Positions 1 through 8,915 of a stretch of DNA of 64,000 nt are shown here, piece by piece. Under the pieces are notes generated by a model. That model saw only the letters and a program-made list of their open reading frames with translations. It was not told the DNA's origin and ran no database searches. Each line of letters opens with the position of its first letter. Position 1 is the first letter of the stretch. The translations under genes and the position numbers were made by a program. Source of the DNA: Inquilinus limosus DSM 16000 (GTDB lineage: Bacteria > Pseudomonadota > Alphaproteobacteria > DSM-16000 > Inquilinaceae); NCBI RefSeq assembly GCF_000423185.1, contig NZ_AUHM01000015.1, positions 62,001 through 126,000 of the forward strand, given 5' to 3'.

Positions 1-269
1 GTACCGCGGGTGATCAGGCTGTTCAGGCTGTCGAAGGTGCCGAAGGCCGCGAGGCGCAGTGACCCGCCGACGGGAGCGTCCGGCCTGACGTAATCCCAGT
101 GCTTGAAGTCGGCAGGATACTTCGGCGGCAGCTTCAGCTCGGTAAGGGCATAGGTCTTTCCGGCGGAAGCGGCTTCGGCGTGGGCAAGCCTGCTGTTCAG
201 GGCATAGCGCAGGAATGGCAGGCTGGCCGCCCCGAGGGCGAAGCTCCGTCGCGTCAGCATTGTCATCAT
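1..269 (-). CDS. Peptide ABC transporter substrate-binding protein (YejA-like), N-terminal part
   Basis: This is the first ~89 residues of a periplasmic oligopeptide-binding protein; the gene runs off the left edge. It begins with a Tat-like leader (TRRSFALGAA near residues 6-15) and continues with a stretch (AFGTFDSLN) that closely parallels the next gene, so the two are tandem paralogues of the SBP_bac_5 / YejA group. The start ATG overlaps the stop of the upstream gene as TGATG, which suggests translational coupling. A GAGGAGG ribosome site lies just upstream. By family knowledge such proteins deliver peptides (microcin C-type uptake in YejABEF) to an inner-membrane ABC transporter; the permease genes would lie beyond the window edge. 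Confidence 0.85.
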   Translation of the reverse strand, partial: MMTMLTRRSFALGAASLPFLRYALNSRLAHAEAASAGKTYALTELKLPPKYPADFKHWDYVRPDAPVGGSLRLAAFGTFDSLNSLITRG

Positions 270-2107
270 CAGCCTCCTCGCTTCAGCGCCGCATCTTTCG
301 CCGGATCGATCCACCAGGTCGAGGGAAAGGCGACGCCGTTCGGGTCGCCGAAGTTGCGGGACGGCTGCGTCTTCGGCATGCCGAACCGGTTCCAATAGGC
401 CACCCAGGCGTCGGTCTTGCCCCATTGCGGGATCGCATAGCGGTTCCACAACAACACGCGATCCAGCGCGCGCGTCGCAACCTGCAGCGACGACAGGTCG
501 CGGGCGGCCACCACCTTGTCGATCAGCGCGTCCACCACCGGGTTGCGGATGCCCATGACGTTGCCGGAGCCCTCGATCCCCGCCGCCTCGGAGCCGAAAT
601 AGCCGCGCAGCTCGCTGCCCGGCGGCGGGTAGAAGGTGTAGGCGAAGATCGTGACGTCGAAATCGAAGGTCTGGTAGCGCTTCTGGTACTGCGCCGCGTC
701 GACGATGCGCAGGGTCGCCTGGATGCCCAGCTGCCGCAGCCGGTCGATGAAGGGCTGGGTCACGCGCTCGAACTGCGGGCTGTCGTCGAGGATCTCGAAC
801 CGCATCGGCTCGCCGGTGGCCATGTTGGTCATCACCCCGTCGCGCTGCTCCCACCCTGCCTCCTTGAAGAGGCGCAGCGCGGTGCGCATGGCGTCGCGCA
901 TGTTGCCGCTGCCGTCGGTCTTCGGCAGGGCGAAGGGGGTGTCGAACAGCGCGTCCGGCACCTGGCCGCGGAACGGCTCCAGCAGCGCCCGCTCTTCGCC
1001 CTCCGGCACGCCGGAAGAGTGAAAACCTTCGGCGTTGAAATAGCTGGTCATGCGGTCGTACAGGCCGAAGAACAGGGTCTTGTTGACCCATTCGAAGTCG
1101 TAGAGCCAGCCCAGCGCCTCGCGCACCTTCGGATCGGAGAAAGGGGCGCGGCGCAGATTGAAGAAATATCCCTGCATGCCGCGGGGATCCTCGCTGGCAA
1201 TCTCGGCGCGGATGAGGCGGCCGTCGCGCACCGCCGGGATGTCGTAGCCGGTGGCCCAGAACAGCGAGGTGAATTCCTGCCGGAAATCGGAGTTGCCGCC
1301 TTTGAACGCCTCGAACTCCGCATCGCGGTCGCGGTAGTAGTCGTAGCGGATGCGGTCGAAGTTCCACAGGCCGCGGGCCGCCGGCAGGTCGCGGCCCCAG
1401 TAGTCGGGCACGCGCTCCCAGGCCAGGGTGCGGCCGGGGTCGACCGAGACGATGCGGTAGGGGCCGCTGCCGAGCGGCGGCTCGACCGTGTTCTGGCCGA
1501 CGTCGCGGCCCGCCGCGGTCCACCAGTGCTTCGGCAGGATCGGCAGCACCGACGCCACCTGGCCGATCGGCTTCCGCGTGTCGCGGCTGGCGAAGGTGAA
1601 GCGCACCCGGCGGTCGTCCAGCGCCTCGGCGCCGGTCACGTCGCGGAAGAAGGACTTCAGGAACGGCCAGCCCTTGTCGCGCACCGCCTCCCAGCTCCAC
1701 ACCACATCCTCGGCCGTCACCGGCACGCCGTCGTGCCAGCGCGCCTCCGGCCGCAGGGCGAATACCGCCCAGGAGGCGTCGTCCGCCACCGTCACGCTCT
1801 CGGCCAGGAGGCCGTAATAGACGCCGGTCTCGTCCTGGCTCTCGACCATCAGCGAATCAAAGAGCAGGCCGATCGAGCGCGGCCAGGTGCCGATCGGGAT
1901 CGGGTTCAGTGTGTCGAAGGTGCCGACCGTGCTCAGCACCAGGCTGCCGCCCTTCGGCGCGTCCGGGTCGGCATAGTCGAAATGGGTGAAGCCGGCGGGG
2001 TATTTCGGCTGCCCGAACAGGGCCAGGGCGTGGCTCGGCGCCGGTTCCTGGGCCGCAGCGGGGGCGGCGAGGGCGAGAGCGAGCAGGAGGGCATTGACGA
2101 GGCGCAT
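269..2107 (-). CDS. Peptide ABC transporter substrate-binding protein (YejA-like)
   Basis: A 612-residue periplasmic solute-binding protein of the SBP_bac_5 family. Residues 1-20 form a Sec signal peptide ending AAPAAAQ. The mature part starts with the YejA-typical segment containing FDYADPDAPKGG, followed by the long two-lobed peptide-binding fold. The frame stays open upstream of the chosen ATG, but that extension is arginine-rich and lacks a leader, so the ATG before the signal peptide is preferred. It is the first gene of a minus-strand operon with the paralogue at 1-269. Its substrate is inferred to be oligopeptides; the exact ligand cannot be read from the sequence. Confidence 0.9.
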   Translation of the reverse strand: MRLVNALLLALALAAPAAAQEPAPSHALALFGQPKYPAGFTHFDYADPDAPKGGSLVLSTVGTFDTLNPIPIGTWPRSIGLLFDSLMVESQDETGVYYGLLAESVTVADDASWAVFALRPEARWHDGVPVTAEDVVWSWEAVRDKGWPFLKSFFRDVTGAEALDDRRVRFTFASRDTRKPIGQVASVLPILPKHWWTAAGRDVGQNTVEPPLGSGPYRIVSVDPGRTLAWERVPDYWGRDLPAARGLWNFDRIRYDYYRDRDAEFEAFKGGNSDFRQEFTSLFWATGYDIPAVRDGRLIRAEIASEDPRGMQGYFFNLRRAPFSDPKVREALGWLYDFEWVNKTLFFGLYDRMTSYFNAEGFHSSGVPEGEERALLEPFRGQVPDALFDTPFALPKTDGSGNMRDAMRTALRLFKEAGWEQRDGVMTNMATGEPMRFEILDDSPQFERVTQPFIDRLRQLGIQATLRIVDAAQYQKRYQTFDFDVTIFAYTFYPPPGSELRGYFGSEAAGIEGSGNVMGIRNPVVDALIDKVVAARDLSSLQVATRALDRVLLWNRYAIPQWGKTDAWVAYWNRFGMPKTQPSRNFGDPNGVAFPSTWWIDPAKDAALKRGG

Positions 2108-2192
2108 GAGACTCCCGGGCCGGCGGTCCGGCGCCGCCACGGCGCCGGTGATCGGTCGGAATTTAGGAAATCTCACGACGCGGAATAAAGCC

Positions 2193-2225
2193 AAACGAAA
2201 ACGGGACCGCGCGTGGCGGTCCCGT
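2193..2225 (-). terminator. Rho-independent terminator after the cytochrome c gene
   Basis: A perfect 10-bp inverted repeat (2201-2210 with 2216-2225, loop of 5) lies 25 bp beyond the cytochrome c stop. On the minus strand it is followed by TTTTCGTTT, the T-rich tail expected of an intrinsic terminator. Confidence 0.8.
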
Positions 2226-2249
2226 CCCGGAAAGGCCGGGCTGCGGCGA

Positions 2250-2879
2250 TCAGCCGCCGCTCGACGGCGGGGTGGTGGCCGACGGCGCGGTCCCGCCGGC
2301 CGGGGCGTTTTCGACCGGCGCGCCGGCATCCGGGCTCGGCAGCGGCTGCGGGTTGTCGGCATTGGTGCGCAGCCAGGCGATCAGGTCGGCGCGGTCCTTC
2401 TCGCTCTTCATCCCGGCATAGGTCATGGTCGTGCCGGGGAGATGCGTCTTCGGCGCGGCCAGGAACTCGTTCAGCTCCTCATAGGTCCAGTGCGCGCCTT
2501 CCTCGTGCTTCTTCTTGATCGCCGACGAGTAGTTGAAGTCTTCCTTGTGGCCCATCGGAGAGCCGACCAGGTTCCACTGGTTCGGGCCGACCTTGTTCGG
2601 GCCGCCCTTCTCGAAGGTGTGGCAGGCGGTGCAGGCCTTCGACAGCTGCTGGCCCTTGGCCGGGTCGGCGCTGGCCAGCAGCGGCGCGATCGGCGGGATG
2701 GCCGGGGCCGTGGACCCGCCGCCCTCGGCCGGGGCGGAAGGCGCCACCGCGCTGGTGTCGACCTTGAATGCGTTTTCCTTCAGGGGCTCGGGCGAGACCA
2801 GGATATCGGCAACAATGCCGGTCGCCATCCCGATGATGCCGGCCAGCAGGACGGCGGCGAATATTTTATTGAATTCCAT
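2250..2879 (-). CDS. Membrane-anchored class I cytochrome c (CycM-like)
   Basis: A 209-residue protein with one N-terminal membrane anchor (about residues 7-27), a Pro/Ala/Ser-rich linker to about residue 70, and a single-heme cytochrome c domain. The heme site CTACH is at residues 83-87 and the likely Met ligand lies in the PGTTMTYAGM segment. The C-terminal tail is rich in Pro, Ala and Gly. Membrane-bound cytochromes of this type carry electrons between the bc1 complex and oxidase in alphaproteobacteria. The gene is divergent from kdsB, the arrangement seen widely in this group. The ATG was chosen because the anchor starts directly after it; the longer open frame upstream has no leader. Confidence 0.9.
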   Translation of the reverse strand: MEFNKIFAAVLLAGIIGMATGIVADILVSPEPLKENAFKVDTSAVAPSAPAEGGGSTAPAIPPIAPLLASADPAKGQQLSKACTACHTFEKGGPNKVGPNQWNLVGSPMGHKEDFNYSSAIKKKHEEGAHWTYEELNEFLAAPKTHLPGTTMTYAGMKSEKDRADLIAWLRTNADNPQPLPSPDAGAPVENAPAGGTAPSATTPPSSGG

Positions 2880-3107
2880 GCCGGATCTCGCTCCGAAGCA
2901 CTGCTGCCCTCCCGGACACGCGAGGCCGATTCGACCAAGCAGTCCGCGCGTCTTGTAGAGGCGTTGCGAGCGGTCTGGCAAGGGGCGATGTCCGGCTGCG
3001 ACACTGCGGTGGCGGCCACGGTCGGGCTCGGCAGCGGGGTTGCCTTCCGCTTCGCCGCGTTCGGGCGCACTTGACGCCGCCGCGGCAAGGGAGGATGACG
3101 CGGCATC

Positions 3108-3854
3108 ATGACCAACCCGATTGTCGTCATCCCCGCGCGCCTGGCCGCGACCCGCCTGCCGAACAAGCCGCTGGCCGACATCCACGGCGAGCCGATGATC
3201 GTCCATGTCTGGCGCCGCTCGGTGGCCGCCAATCTCGGCCCCGTCGTGGTGGCCTGCGGCGACCGGCCGATCGCCGAGGCGATCGAGGCGGCGGGCGGCA
3301 CCGCGGTGATGACCGACCCGGACCTGCCGTCCGGCTCCGACCGCATCGCCCAGGCGCTACGCAGCGTCGATCCCGAGGGCCGGCACGACATCGTGGTCAA
3401 CGTCCAGGGCGACCTGCCGACGCTGGACCCCGCCCTGCCGCGGGCCGCGGTGGCGCTGCTGAACGACCCTGCGGTCGATATCGGCACCCTCGCCGCGGTG
3501 ATCGTGCGCGAGGAGGAGAAGACCAACCCGGCCATCGTCAAGGCGATCGTCGAGCGGGAGGAGGGGGAGCGGACCGGCCGGGCCTTCTACTTCACCCGCA
3601 CCACGGCGCCGTCGGGCGAGGGGCCGCTGCTGCACCATATCGGCCTCTACGCCTATCGCCGGGCGGCGCTGGAGCGCTATGTGACGCTGCCGCCGGCGGC
3701 GCTGGAGCGGCGCGAGAAGCTGGAGCAGCTGCGGGCGCTGGTGGCCGGCATGCGGATCGACGTCGCCGTCGTCGACACCGTGCCGCTCGGCGTCGACACC
3801 CAGGAGGAGCTGGAGCGCGCCCGGCGCCTGCTCGCGGAAGGAGCCGCCCGATGA
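3108..3854 (+). CDS. kdsB: 3-deoxy-manno-octulosonate cytidylyltransferase
   Basis: A 248-residue cytosolic enzyme that activates Kdo with CTP to make CMP-Kdo for lipopolysaccharide core synthesis. The N-terminal nucleotide-binding signature [15 protein letters not shown] and the GDLPTLDP segment are typical of KdsB, and the length fits the family. Its stop overlaps the start of pheA as ATGA, so the two genes are co-transcribed and probably translationally coupled. Confidence 0.93.
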   Translation: MTNPIVVIPARLAATRLPNKPLADIHGEPMIVHVWRRSVAANLGPVVVACGDRPIAEAIEAAGGTAVMTDPDLPSGSDRIAQALRSVDPEGRHDIVVNVQGDLPTLDPALPRAAVALLNDPAVDIGTLAAVIVREEEKTNPAIVKAIVEREEGERTGRAFYFTRTTAPSGEGPLLHHIGLYAYRRAALERYVTLPPAALERREKLEQLRALVAGMRIDVAVVDTVPLGVDTQEELERARRLLAEGAAR

Positions 3855-4714
3855 CCGGCAAGAGGATCTCGTTCCAGGGCTGGCCCGGGGCCAATTCCGA
3901 CATGGCGGCCCGCCAGGTGTTCCCGGATGCCGAGACGGTGCCGTGCCCGTCCTTCGAGGAGGCCTTGGCGGCGATCCATGACGGCCGGGCCGATCTTGGC
4001 ATGATCCCGATCGAGAACTCGATCGCCGGCCGTGTCGCCGACATTCATCACCTGCTGCCCGAATCCGGTCTGAACATCATCGGCGAGCACTTCCTGCGGG
4101 TGAACCACCAGCTGGTGGCGCTGCCCGGCGCCAAGCTGACCGACATCCGCGAGGTGCACAGCCATGTCCAGGCGCTGGGCCAGTGCCGGCAGTGGCTGCG
4201 CGCCCGCGGGCTGAAGCCGGTCACCCATGCCGACACCGCCGGCGCCGCCCGCATGGTGTCCGAGCGCGGCGACCCCGGCATCGCCGCCATCTCCAGCCGG
4301 CTGGCGGCCGAGATCTACGGGCTGGAGATCCTGGCCGGCGACATCGAGGATGCGGAGCACAACACCACCCGCTTCGTCGTGCTGTCGCGCGACCCGGTGC
4401 GGCCGCCGCCGAACAACGGCCCGGTGATGACCACCTTCGTGTTCGAGGTGCGCTCGGTGCCGGCCGCCCTCTACAAGGCGCTGGGCGGCTTCGCCACCAA
4501 CGGCGTGAACATCACCAAGCTCGAGAGCTACATGCTGGGCGGCCGGTTCAGCCAGACCCAGTTCTACGCCGATGTCGAGGGCCATCCGGACGACCAGGCG
4601 CTGCGCTTCGCCCTGGAGGAGCTGCAGTTCTTCACCCGCAACTTCCACATGCTCGGCGTCTACCCGGCGCACCCCTTCCGCCGCGACCCGAGCCAGATCG
4701 CCGCGGACGACTGA
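3851..4714 (+). CDS. pheA: Prephenate dehydratase
   Basis: A 287-residue monofunctional prephenate dehydratase that converts prephenate to phenylpyruvate in phenylalanine biosynthesis. The catalytic PDT domain fills about residues 5-185 and includes the conserved TRF motif (NTTRFVVLS). A C-terminal ACT domain, starting near TTFVFEVRS and containing the LESYM element, should bind phenylalanine for feedback inhibition. There is no fused chorismate mutase. The start is fixed by the ATGA overlap with kdsB. Confidence 0.93.
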   Translation: MTGKRISFQGWPGANSDMAARQVFPDAETVPCPSFEEALAAIHDGRADLGMIPIENSIAGRVADIHHLLPESGLNIIGEHFLRVNHQLVALPGAKLTDIREVHSHVQALGQCRQWLRARGLKPVTHADTAGAARMVSERGDPGIAAISSRLAAEIYGLEILAGDIEDAEHNTTRFVVLSRDPVRPPPNNGPVMTTFVFEVRSVPAALYKALGGFATNGVNITKLESYMLGGRFSQTQFYADVEGHPDDQALRFALEELQFFTRNFHMLGVYPAHPFRRDPSQIAADD

Positions 4715-4718
4715 GCGT

Positions 4719-4740
4719 CGGAGGGGCTGCTACCCCTCCG
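4719..4740. terminator. Hairpin between convergent pheA and nudC
   Basis: A perfect 8-bp GC-rich stem (CGGAGGGG / CCCCTCCG, loop of 6) sits at the junction of the two convergent genes and covers the nudC stop codon. It lacks a T-run, so it may be a bidirectional stop structure rather than a classic terminator. Confidence 0.55.
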
Positions 4741-5644
4741 CCAGCCAATCCTCCAGAAGCCGCCGGGCGATGCTGTCGCGGCGGGGCAGGCGGAAGCTCT
4801 CGTCGTCGGCATGGCGGCGCAGCCAGCCGCGCTCGAACCAGGCGGCCGATTCCAGCTCGTCCTGGTCGACCTGCAGCTCGGCGGTCACGGCGCGGGCGGT
4901 GAAGCCGACCATCAGCGACTGCGGGAACGGCCAGGGCTGGCTGGAGTGGTAGCGGACATCGTCGATCCGGATCCCCGCCTCCTCCAGCACCTCGCGCCGG
5001 ACCGCGTCCTCCAGGCTCTCGCCCGGCTCGAGAAACCCGGCCAGCACCGAATGCATGCCCGGCGGCCAGGCCTTCTGCCGGCCCAGCAGCACCCGGTCGC
5101 CGTCATGGATCAGCATGATCACCGCCGGGTCGGTGCGCGGAAAATGCTGCACGCCGCAGGCGGGGTTGGTGCAGTCGCGGCGGTGGCCGGCGTCGCTGCT
5201 GACCGTCGGTTGGCCGCAGACGCCGCAGAAGCGGTGGCGCGAATGCCACCACACCATGCCGCGGGCATAGGCCAGCAGGGCGCCTTCATCGTGCGGCAGC
5301 AGCGGCCCGACCGCGCGCAGGTCGAGGAAGCTGCCGACTCCGGACAGCGCCGGGTCGGCGGCCGGGTCGGCGAGGCCGCTGACGTCGACCGCCAGATAGG
5401 TGACCTCGCCGCTGACGCCCAGCATCACGGTCTCGACCGCGGTCTCGCGCCACCAGGCCTCGGTCGCCGGCAGGAAGGCGGCCTGCGGCGCCTCCGGCGG
5501 CCCGGCGATCAGGTTGCGGCCCTGCCACACCGGCACGATCCGGGTGTGCTGGCTGACGGTGATGCGGGCGATCCACTCGGCGTCGCGGCGGAAGCGGCCG
5601 GCGCGGTCGAGCGACGGATGGACGTAGAAGTTCGGGCGCAGCAT
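4730..5644 (-). CDS. nudC: NAD(+) diphosphatase / RNA de-NADding enzyme NudC
   Basis: A 304-residue NUDIX hydrolase that cleaves NADH and, in characterised homologues, removes NAD caps from RNA. A zinc ribbon with CGVCG and a second cysteine pair (CTNPAC) precedes the NUDIX domain. The NUDIX box begins GFLEPGESLEDAVRREVLEE, and the NADH-pyrophosphatase signature SQPWPFPQS follows. The start chosen begins MLRPNFYVHP, which resembles the usual family start; an alternative ATG at 5704 adds 20 residues. The gene is convergent with pheA. Confidence 0.9.
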   Translation of the reverse strand: MLRPNFYVHPSLDRAGRFRRDAEWIARITVSQHTRIVPVWQGRNLIAGPPEAPQAAFLPATEAWWRETAVETVMLGVSGEVTYLAVDVSGLADPAADPALSGVGSFLDLRAVGPLLPHDEGALLAYARGMVWWHSRHRFCGVCGQPTVSSDAGHRRDCTNPACGVQHFPRTDPAVIMLIHDGDRVLLGRQKAWPPGMHSVLAGFLEPGESLEDAVRREVLEEAGIRIDDVRYHSSQPWPFPQSLMVGFTARAVTAELQVDQDELESAAWFERGWLRRHADDESFRLPRRDSIARRLLEDWLAEG

Positions 5645-5784
5645 GTCAGGACACTGGCATGGGCCCGGCTGCCGCGCCAGAGGCCGGAAAAGCAACTGTG
5701 CCATCCCGGATAGACAGGTTAGATTGCATAAAATTGAAGGTCGAGAGAATCGGCCGGGTTCATGACACGAAGGGGGTCACGTCT

Positions 5785-6768
5785 ATGAAGCTTTCCCGCC
5801 GGATCGGCCTCGGCATGCTTGCCGCCACGGCTTTCGCCTTCGCCCTGCCGGCCGCCGCCCAGGACTATCCGAACCGCGTCATCACCATGGTCGTGCCCTT
5901 CGCCGCCGGCGGGCCGACCGACACGGTGGCGCGGCTGGTCGCCGAGCCGATGAGCAAGGCGCTCGGCCAGCAGGTGATCGTCGAGAATGTCGGCGGCGCC
6001 GGCGGCACCATCGGCGCCTCGCGCGTCGCCAAGGCGGAGCCCGACGGCTACACCCTGCTGCTGCACCATATCGGCCAGGCCACCAGCGCCACGCTCTACC
6101 GCAACCTCGACTACAAGCCGGGCGAGGCCTTCGCCGGGATCGGCCTGGTCACCGACGTGCCGATGACCTTCGTCGCCCGCGGCGACTTCGAGGCGAAGTC
6201 GATGCAGGACCTGGTGGAATACGCGAAGACGCACAAGGACGAGGTGACGATCGCCAATGCGGGCGTCGGCTCGGCCTCGCATCTCTGCGGCATGCTGTTC
6301 ATGGAGGCGATCGGCACGCAGCTGACCACCGTCGCCTACAAGGGCACCGGCCCGGCGATGAACGACCTGCTGGGCGGCGTCTTCGACTTCATGTGCGACC
6401 AGACCACCAACACCACCAGCCAGATCAAGGGCGGCAAGATCAAGGTCTACGCCGTCACCACCGAGAAGCGGGTGCCGTCGCTGCCCGACGTGCCGACCAC
6501 CGCCGAGGCCGGGCTGCCGAACTTCAAGATCGGCATCTGGCACGGGCTCTATGCCCCCAAGGGCACGCCCCAGCCGGTGATCGACAAGCTGGCGGCGGCG
6601 CTGCAGACGGCGCTCAAGGACCCCAACGTGGTCGCGCGCTTCGCCGATCTGGGCACCGAGCCGGTGCCGCTCGACCAGGCGACCCCGGCGGCGCTCGACG
6701 CCTATCTCAAGGCCGAGATCGTCAAATGGCAGCCGGTGATCACGGCCGCCGGCGTCTACGCGGATTGA
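5785..6768 (+). CDS. Tripartite tricarboxylate transporter substrate-binding protein (TctC/Bug family)
   Basis: A 327-residue periplasmic binding protein. Residues 1-25 are a Sec signal peptide ending LPAAAQ. The mature protein begins with the Bug-family hallmark PNRVITMVVPFAAGGPTD and keeps the two-lobed fold throughout. It captures carboxylates or similar solutes and hands them to the TctA/TctB membrane pair encoded directly downstream. An AAGGGGG ribosome site 9-10 bases before this ATG supports the start. The ligand cannot be predicted from sequence. Confidence 0.92.
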   Translation: MKLSRRIGLGMLAATAFAFALPAAAQDYPNRVITMVVPFAAGGPTDTVARLVAEPMSKALGQQVIVENVGGAGGTIGASRVAKAEPDGYTLLLHHIGQATSATLYRNLDYKPGEAFAGIGLVTDVPMTFVARGDFEAKSMQDLVEYAKTHKDEVTIANAGVGSASHLCGMLFMEAIGTQLTTVAYKGTGPAMNDLLGGVFDFMCDQTTNTTSQIKGGKIKVYAVTTEKRVPSLPDVPTTAEAGLPNFKIGIWHGLYAPKGTPQPVIDKLAAALQTALKDPNVVARFADLGTEPVPLDQATPAALDAYLKAEIVKWQPVITAAGVYAD

Positions 6769-6820
6769 GCGCCGGCCGCGAGCCGCATTCATCGTCTCAT
6801 CGCCGGATCCAGGAGTCCCG

Positions 6821-7282
6821 ATGCGTCTCTCCATCCGCCACCCCAAGGACTTCTGGTCCGGGCTGGTCTTCCTGGCCCTGGCCGCGGCCTTCGGCTGGAT
6901 CGCCCAGGGCTATTCCATGGGCCGGGCCATCAAGATGGGGCCGGGCTACTTCCCGACCATGCTGGCCGGGATCCTGGCCCTGATCGGGCTGATCACCCTG
7001 GCGCGGTCCTTCGTGCTGGAGGGTGAGGGCGTCGGGCGCTGGGCCTGGCGCGGCGGGGCGGTCGTGCTGGGGGCGATGCTGCTGTTCGGCCTGCTGCTGC
7101 GCGGCGGCGGCTTGGTGCTCTCGGTGCTGGTGGTGGCTTTCGTCGGCGCCGCTGCCAGCGTCCGGTTCCGGGCGCCCGTCGCAGCTGCGGCCGCGGTCGC
7201 CCTCGCCATCTTCTGCGTCGCTGTCTTCGTCTGGGGGCTCGGGCTGCCGATCCCGGAATTCGGCCGCTGGTTCGGGAATTGA
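6821..7282 (+). CDS. Tripartite tricarboxylate transporter small membrane subunit (TctB family)
   Basis: A 153-residue inner-membrane protein with about four hydrophobic segments, matching the small TctB subunit in size. The segment GPGYFPTMLAGILALIG is typical of the family. It lies between the binding protein and the large permease, so it is part of a canonical TctC-TctB-TctA operon. An AGGAG site five bases before the ATG supports the start. Confidence 0.88.
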   Translation: MRLSIRHPKDFWSGLVFLALAAAFGWIAQGYSMGRAIKMGPGYFPTMLAGILALIGLITLARSFVLEGEGVGRWAWRGGAVVLGAMLLFGLLLRGGGLVLSVLVVAFVGAAASVRFRAPVAAAAAVALAIFCVAVFVWGLGLPIPEFGRWFGN

Positions 7283-7291
7283 GGCGCGGCG

Positions 7292-8800
7292 ATGGATCTC
7301 CTCAATGACCTGATCCTCGGCATCGGCGTCGCCTTCACGCCGGTCAATCTGGGCTACTGCTTCGTCGGGGTGCTGCTGGGCACGCTGGTCGGTGTGTTGC
7401 CGGGCCTGGGGCCCACCGCGACCATCGCCATGCTGCTGCCGGCGACCTTCGTGCTGCCGCCGATCTCGGCCCTGATCATGCTGGCCGGCATCTACTACGG
7501 CTCGCAATACGGCGGCTCGACCACCGCGATCCTGATCAACCTGCCCGGCGAATCGGCCTCGGTGGTGACCGCGATCGACGGCTACCAGATGGCGCGGCAG
7601 GGGCGGGCGGGCGCCGCCCTGGCGGCCGCCGGCATCGGCTCCTTCTTCGCCGGCACGGTCGCGACCCTGCTGATCGCGCTGTTCGCGCCGCCTCTGGCCA
7701 AGGTCGCGCTGGAGTTCGGCCCCTGGGAAAACTTCTCGCTGATGGTGCTGGGCCTCGTCGCCTCGGTGGCGCTGGCGCACGGCTCGGTCCTGAAGGCGCT
7801 CGGCATGATTGCGCTCGGCCTGCTGCTCGGCATGGTCGGGCAGGATGTCGAGACCGGCCAACCGCGCTTCACCTTCGGCATCCCCGATCTGGCGGAGGGG
7901 ATCAACTTCGTCGCCATCTCGATGGGACTGTTCGGCATCGCCGAGATCATCCGCAACCTGGAGAACGAGCATCTGCGCGAGGTCATGGTGCGCAAGGTCT
8001 CGGGGCTGCTGCCGACGCGCGAGGATGCGCGCCGCATGGTCCCGGCGATCCTGCGCGGCACCGGGCTGGGCTCGCTGCTCGGCATCCTGCCGGGCGGCGG
8101 CTCGATCCTGTCCTCCTTCGCCGCCTATTCGCTGGAGAAGAAGCTCTCGCGCCGGCCGCAGGAATTCGGCCGCGGCGCGATCGAGGGCGTGGCCGGGCCG
8201 GAATCGGCCAACAACGCCGGCGCCCAGACCTCCTTCATCCCGATGCTGACGCTCGGCATCCCGCCGACCCCGGTGATGGCGCTGATGGTCGGCGCCATGA
8301 TCATCAAGGGCATCCAGCCCGGGCCGCTGGTGATGACGGAGCAGCCGGACCTGTTCTGGGGCCTGATCGCCTCGATGTGGATCGGCAACTTCTTCCTGAT
8401 CGTGCTGAATCTGCCGCTGATCGGGATCTGGGTGCGGCTGCTGAAGGTGCCCTACCACCTGCTGTTCCCGGCGATCCTGGTGTTCTGCTGCATCGGCGTC
8501 TACAGCCTCAGAAACAACGTCTTCGACGTCTATGTGACCGTCGTCTTCGGCCTGGTCGGCTACATCCTGGTGAAGCTGGAATGCGAGCCGGCGCCGCTTT
8601 TGCTTGGCTTCGTGCTGGGCCCGATGATGGAGGAGCATCTGCGGCGGGCGCTGCTGCTGTCGCGCGGCGACCCGCTGGTGTTCGTCACCCGCCCGATCAG
8701 CGGGACCCTTCTGGCGCTGACCGTGCTGGTGCTGCTGGTGATGATCAGCCCGGCGATCCGCCGCAAGCGCGAGGAGGCGTTCCAGGAGGAGCCGGGGTAG
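7292..8800 (+). CDS. Tripartite tricarboxylate transporter large permease (TctA family)
   Basis: A 502-residue polytopic inner-membrane permease, the normal length for TctA, with about eleven to twelve hydrophobic helices. Family hallmarks include the glycine-rich GVLPGLGPTATIAMLLP near residue 35 and the internal repeat GILPGGGSILSSF. It starts 9 bases after the tctB stop and completes the secondary, ion-driven transporter with the two upstream genes. Confidence 0.93.
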   Translation: MDLLNDLILGIGVAFTPVNLGYCFVGVLLGTLVGVLPGLGPTATIAMLLPATFVLPPISALIMLAGIYYGSQYGGSTTAILINLPGESASVVTAIDGYQMARQGRAGAALAAAGIGSFFAGTVATLLIALFAPPLAKVALEFGPWENFSLMVLGLVASVALAHGSVLKALGMIALGLLLGMVGQDVETGQPRFTFGIPDLAEGINFVAISMGLFGIAEIIRNLENEHLREVMVRKVSGLLPTREDARRMVPAILRGTGLGSLLGILPGGGSILSSFAAYSLEKKLSRRPQEFGRGAIEGVAGPESANNAGAQTSFIPMLTLGIPPTPVMALMVGAMIIKGIQPGPLVMTEQPDLFWGLIASMWIGNFFLIVLNLPLIGIWVRLLKVPYHLLFPAILVFCCIGVYSLRNNVFDVYVTVVFGLVGYILVKLECEPAPLLLGFVLGPMMEEHLRRALLLSRGDPLVFVTRPISGTLLALTVLVLLVMISPAIRRKREEAFQEEPG

Positions 8801-8915
8801 GGGCTCGGCCGGAATCCCTCGCGCGGACAGGAAATGTCCGGCAATTAGGCTTGGTCGGGCGGCGAATTTCCGGTTATCTGGGCGGGTCATCTCATTCTTG
8901 CCCAGCCGGTGACGC

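Noticed and set aside
215-2188. A 657-codon plus-strand frame opposite the YejA-like gene
   Set aside because: It is Arg/Ala/His-rich without domains and lies antisense to a clear binding protein; long shadows are expected at this GC content.
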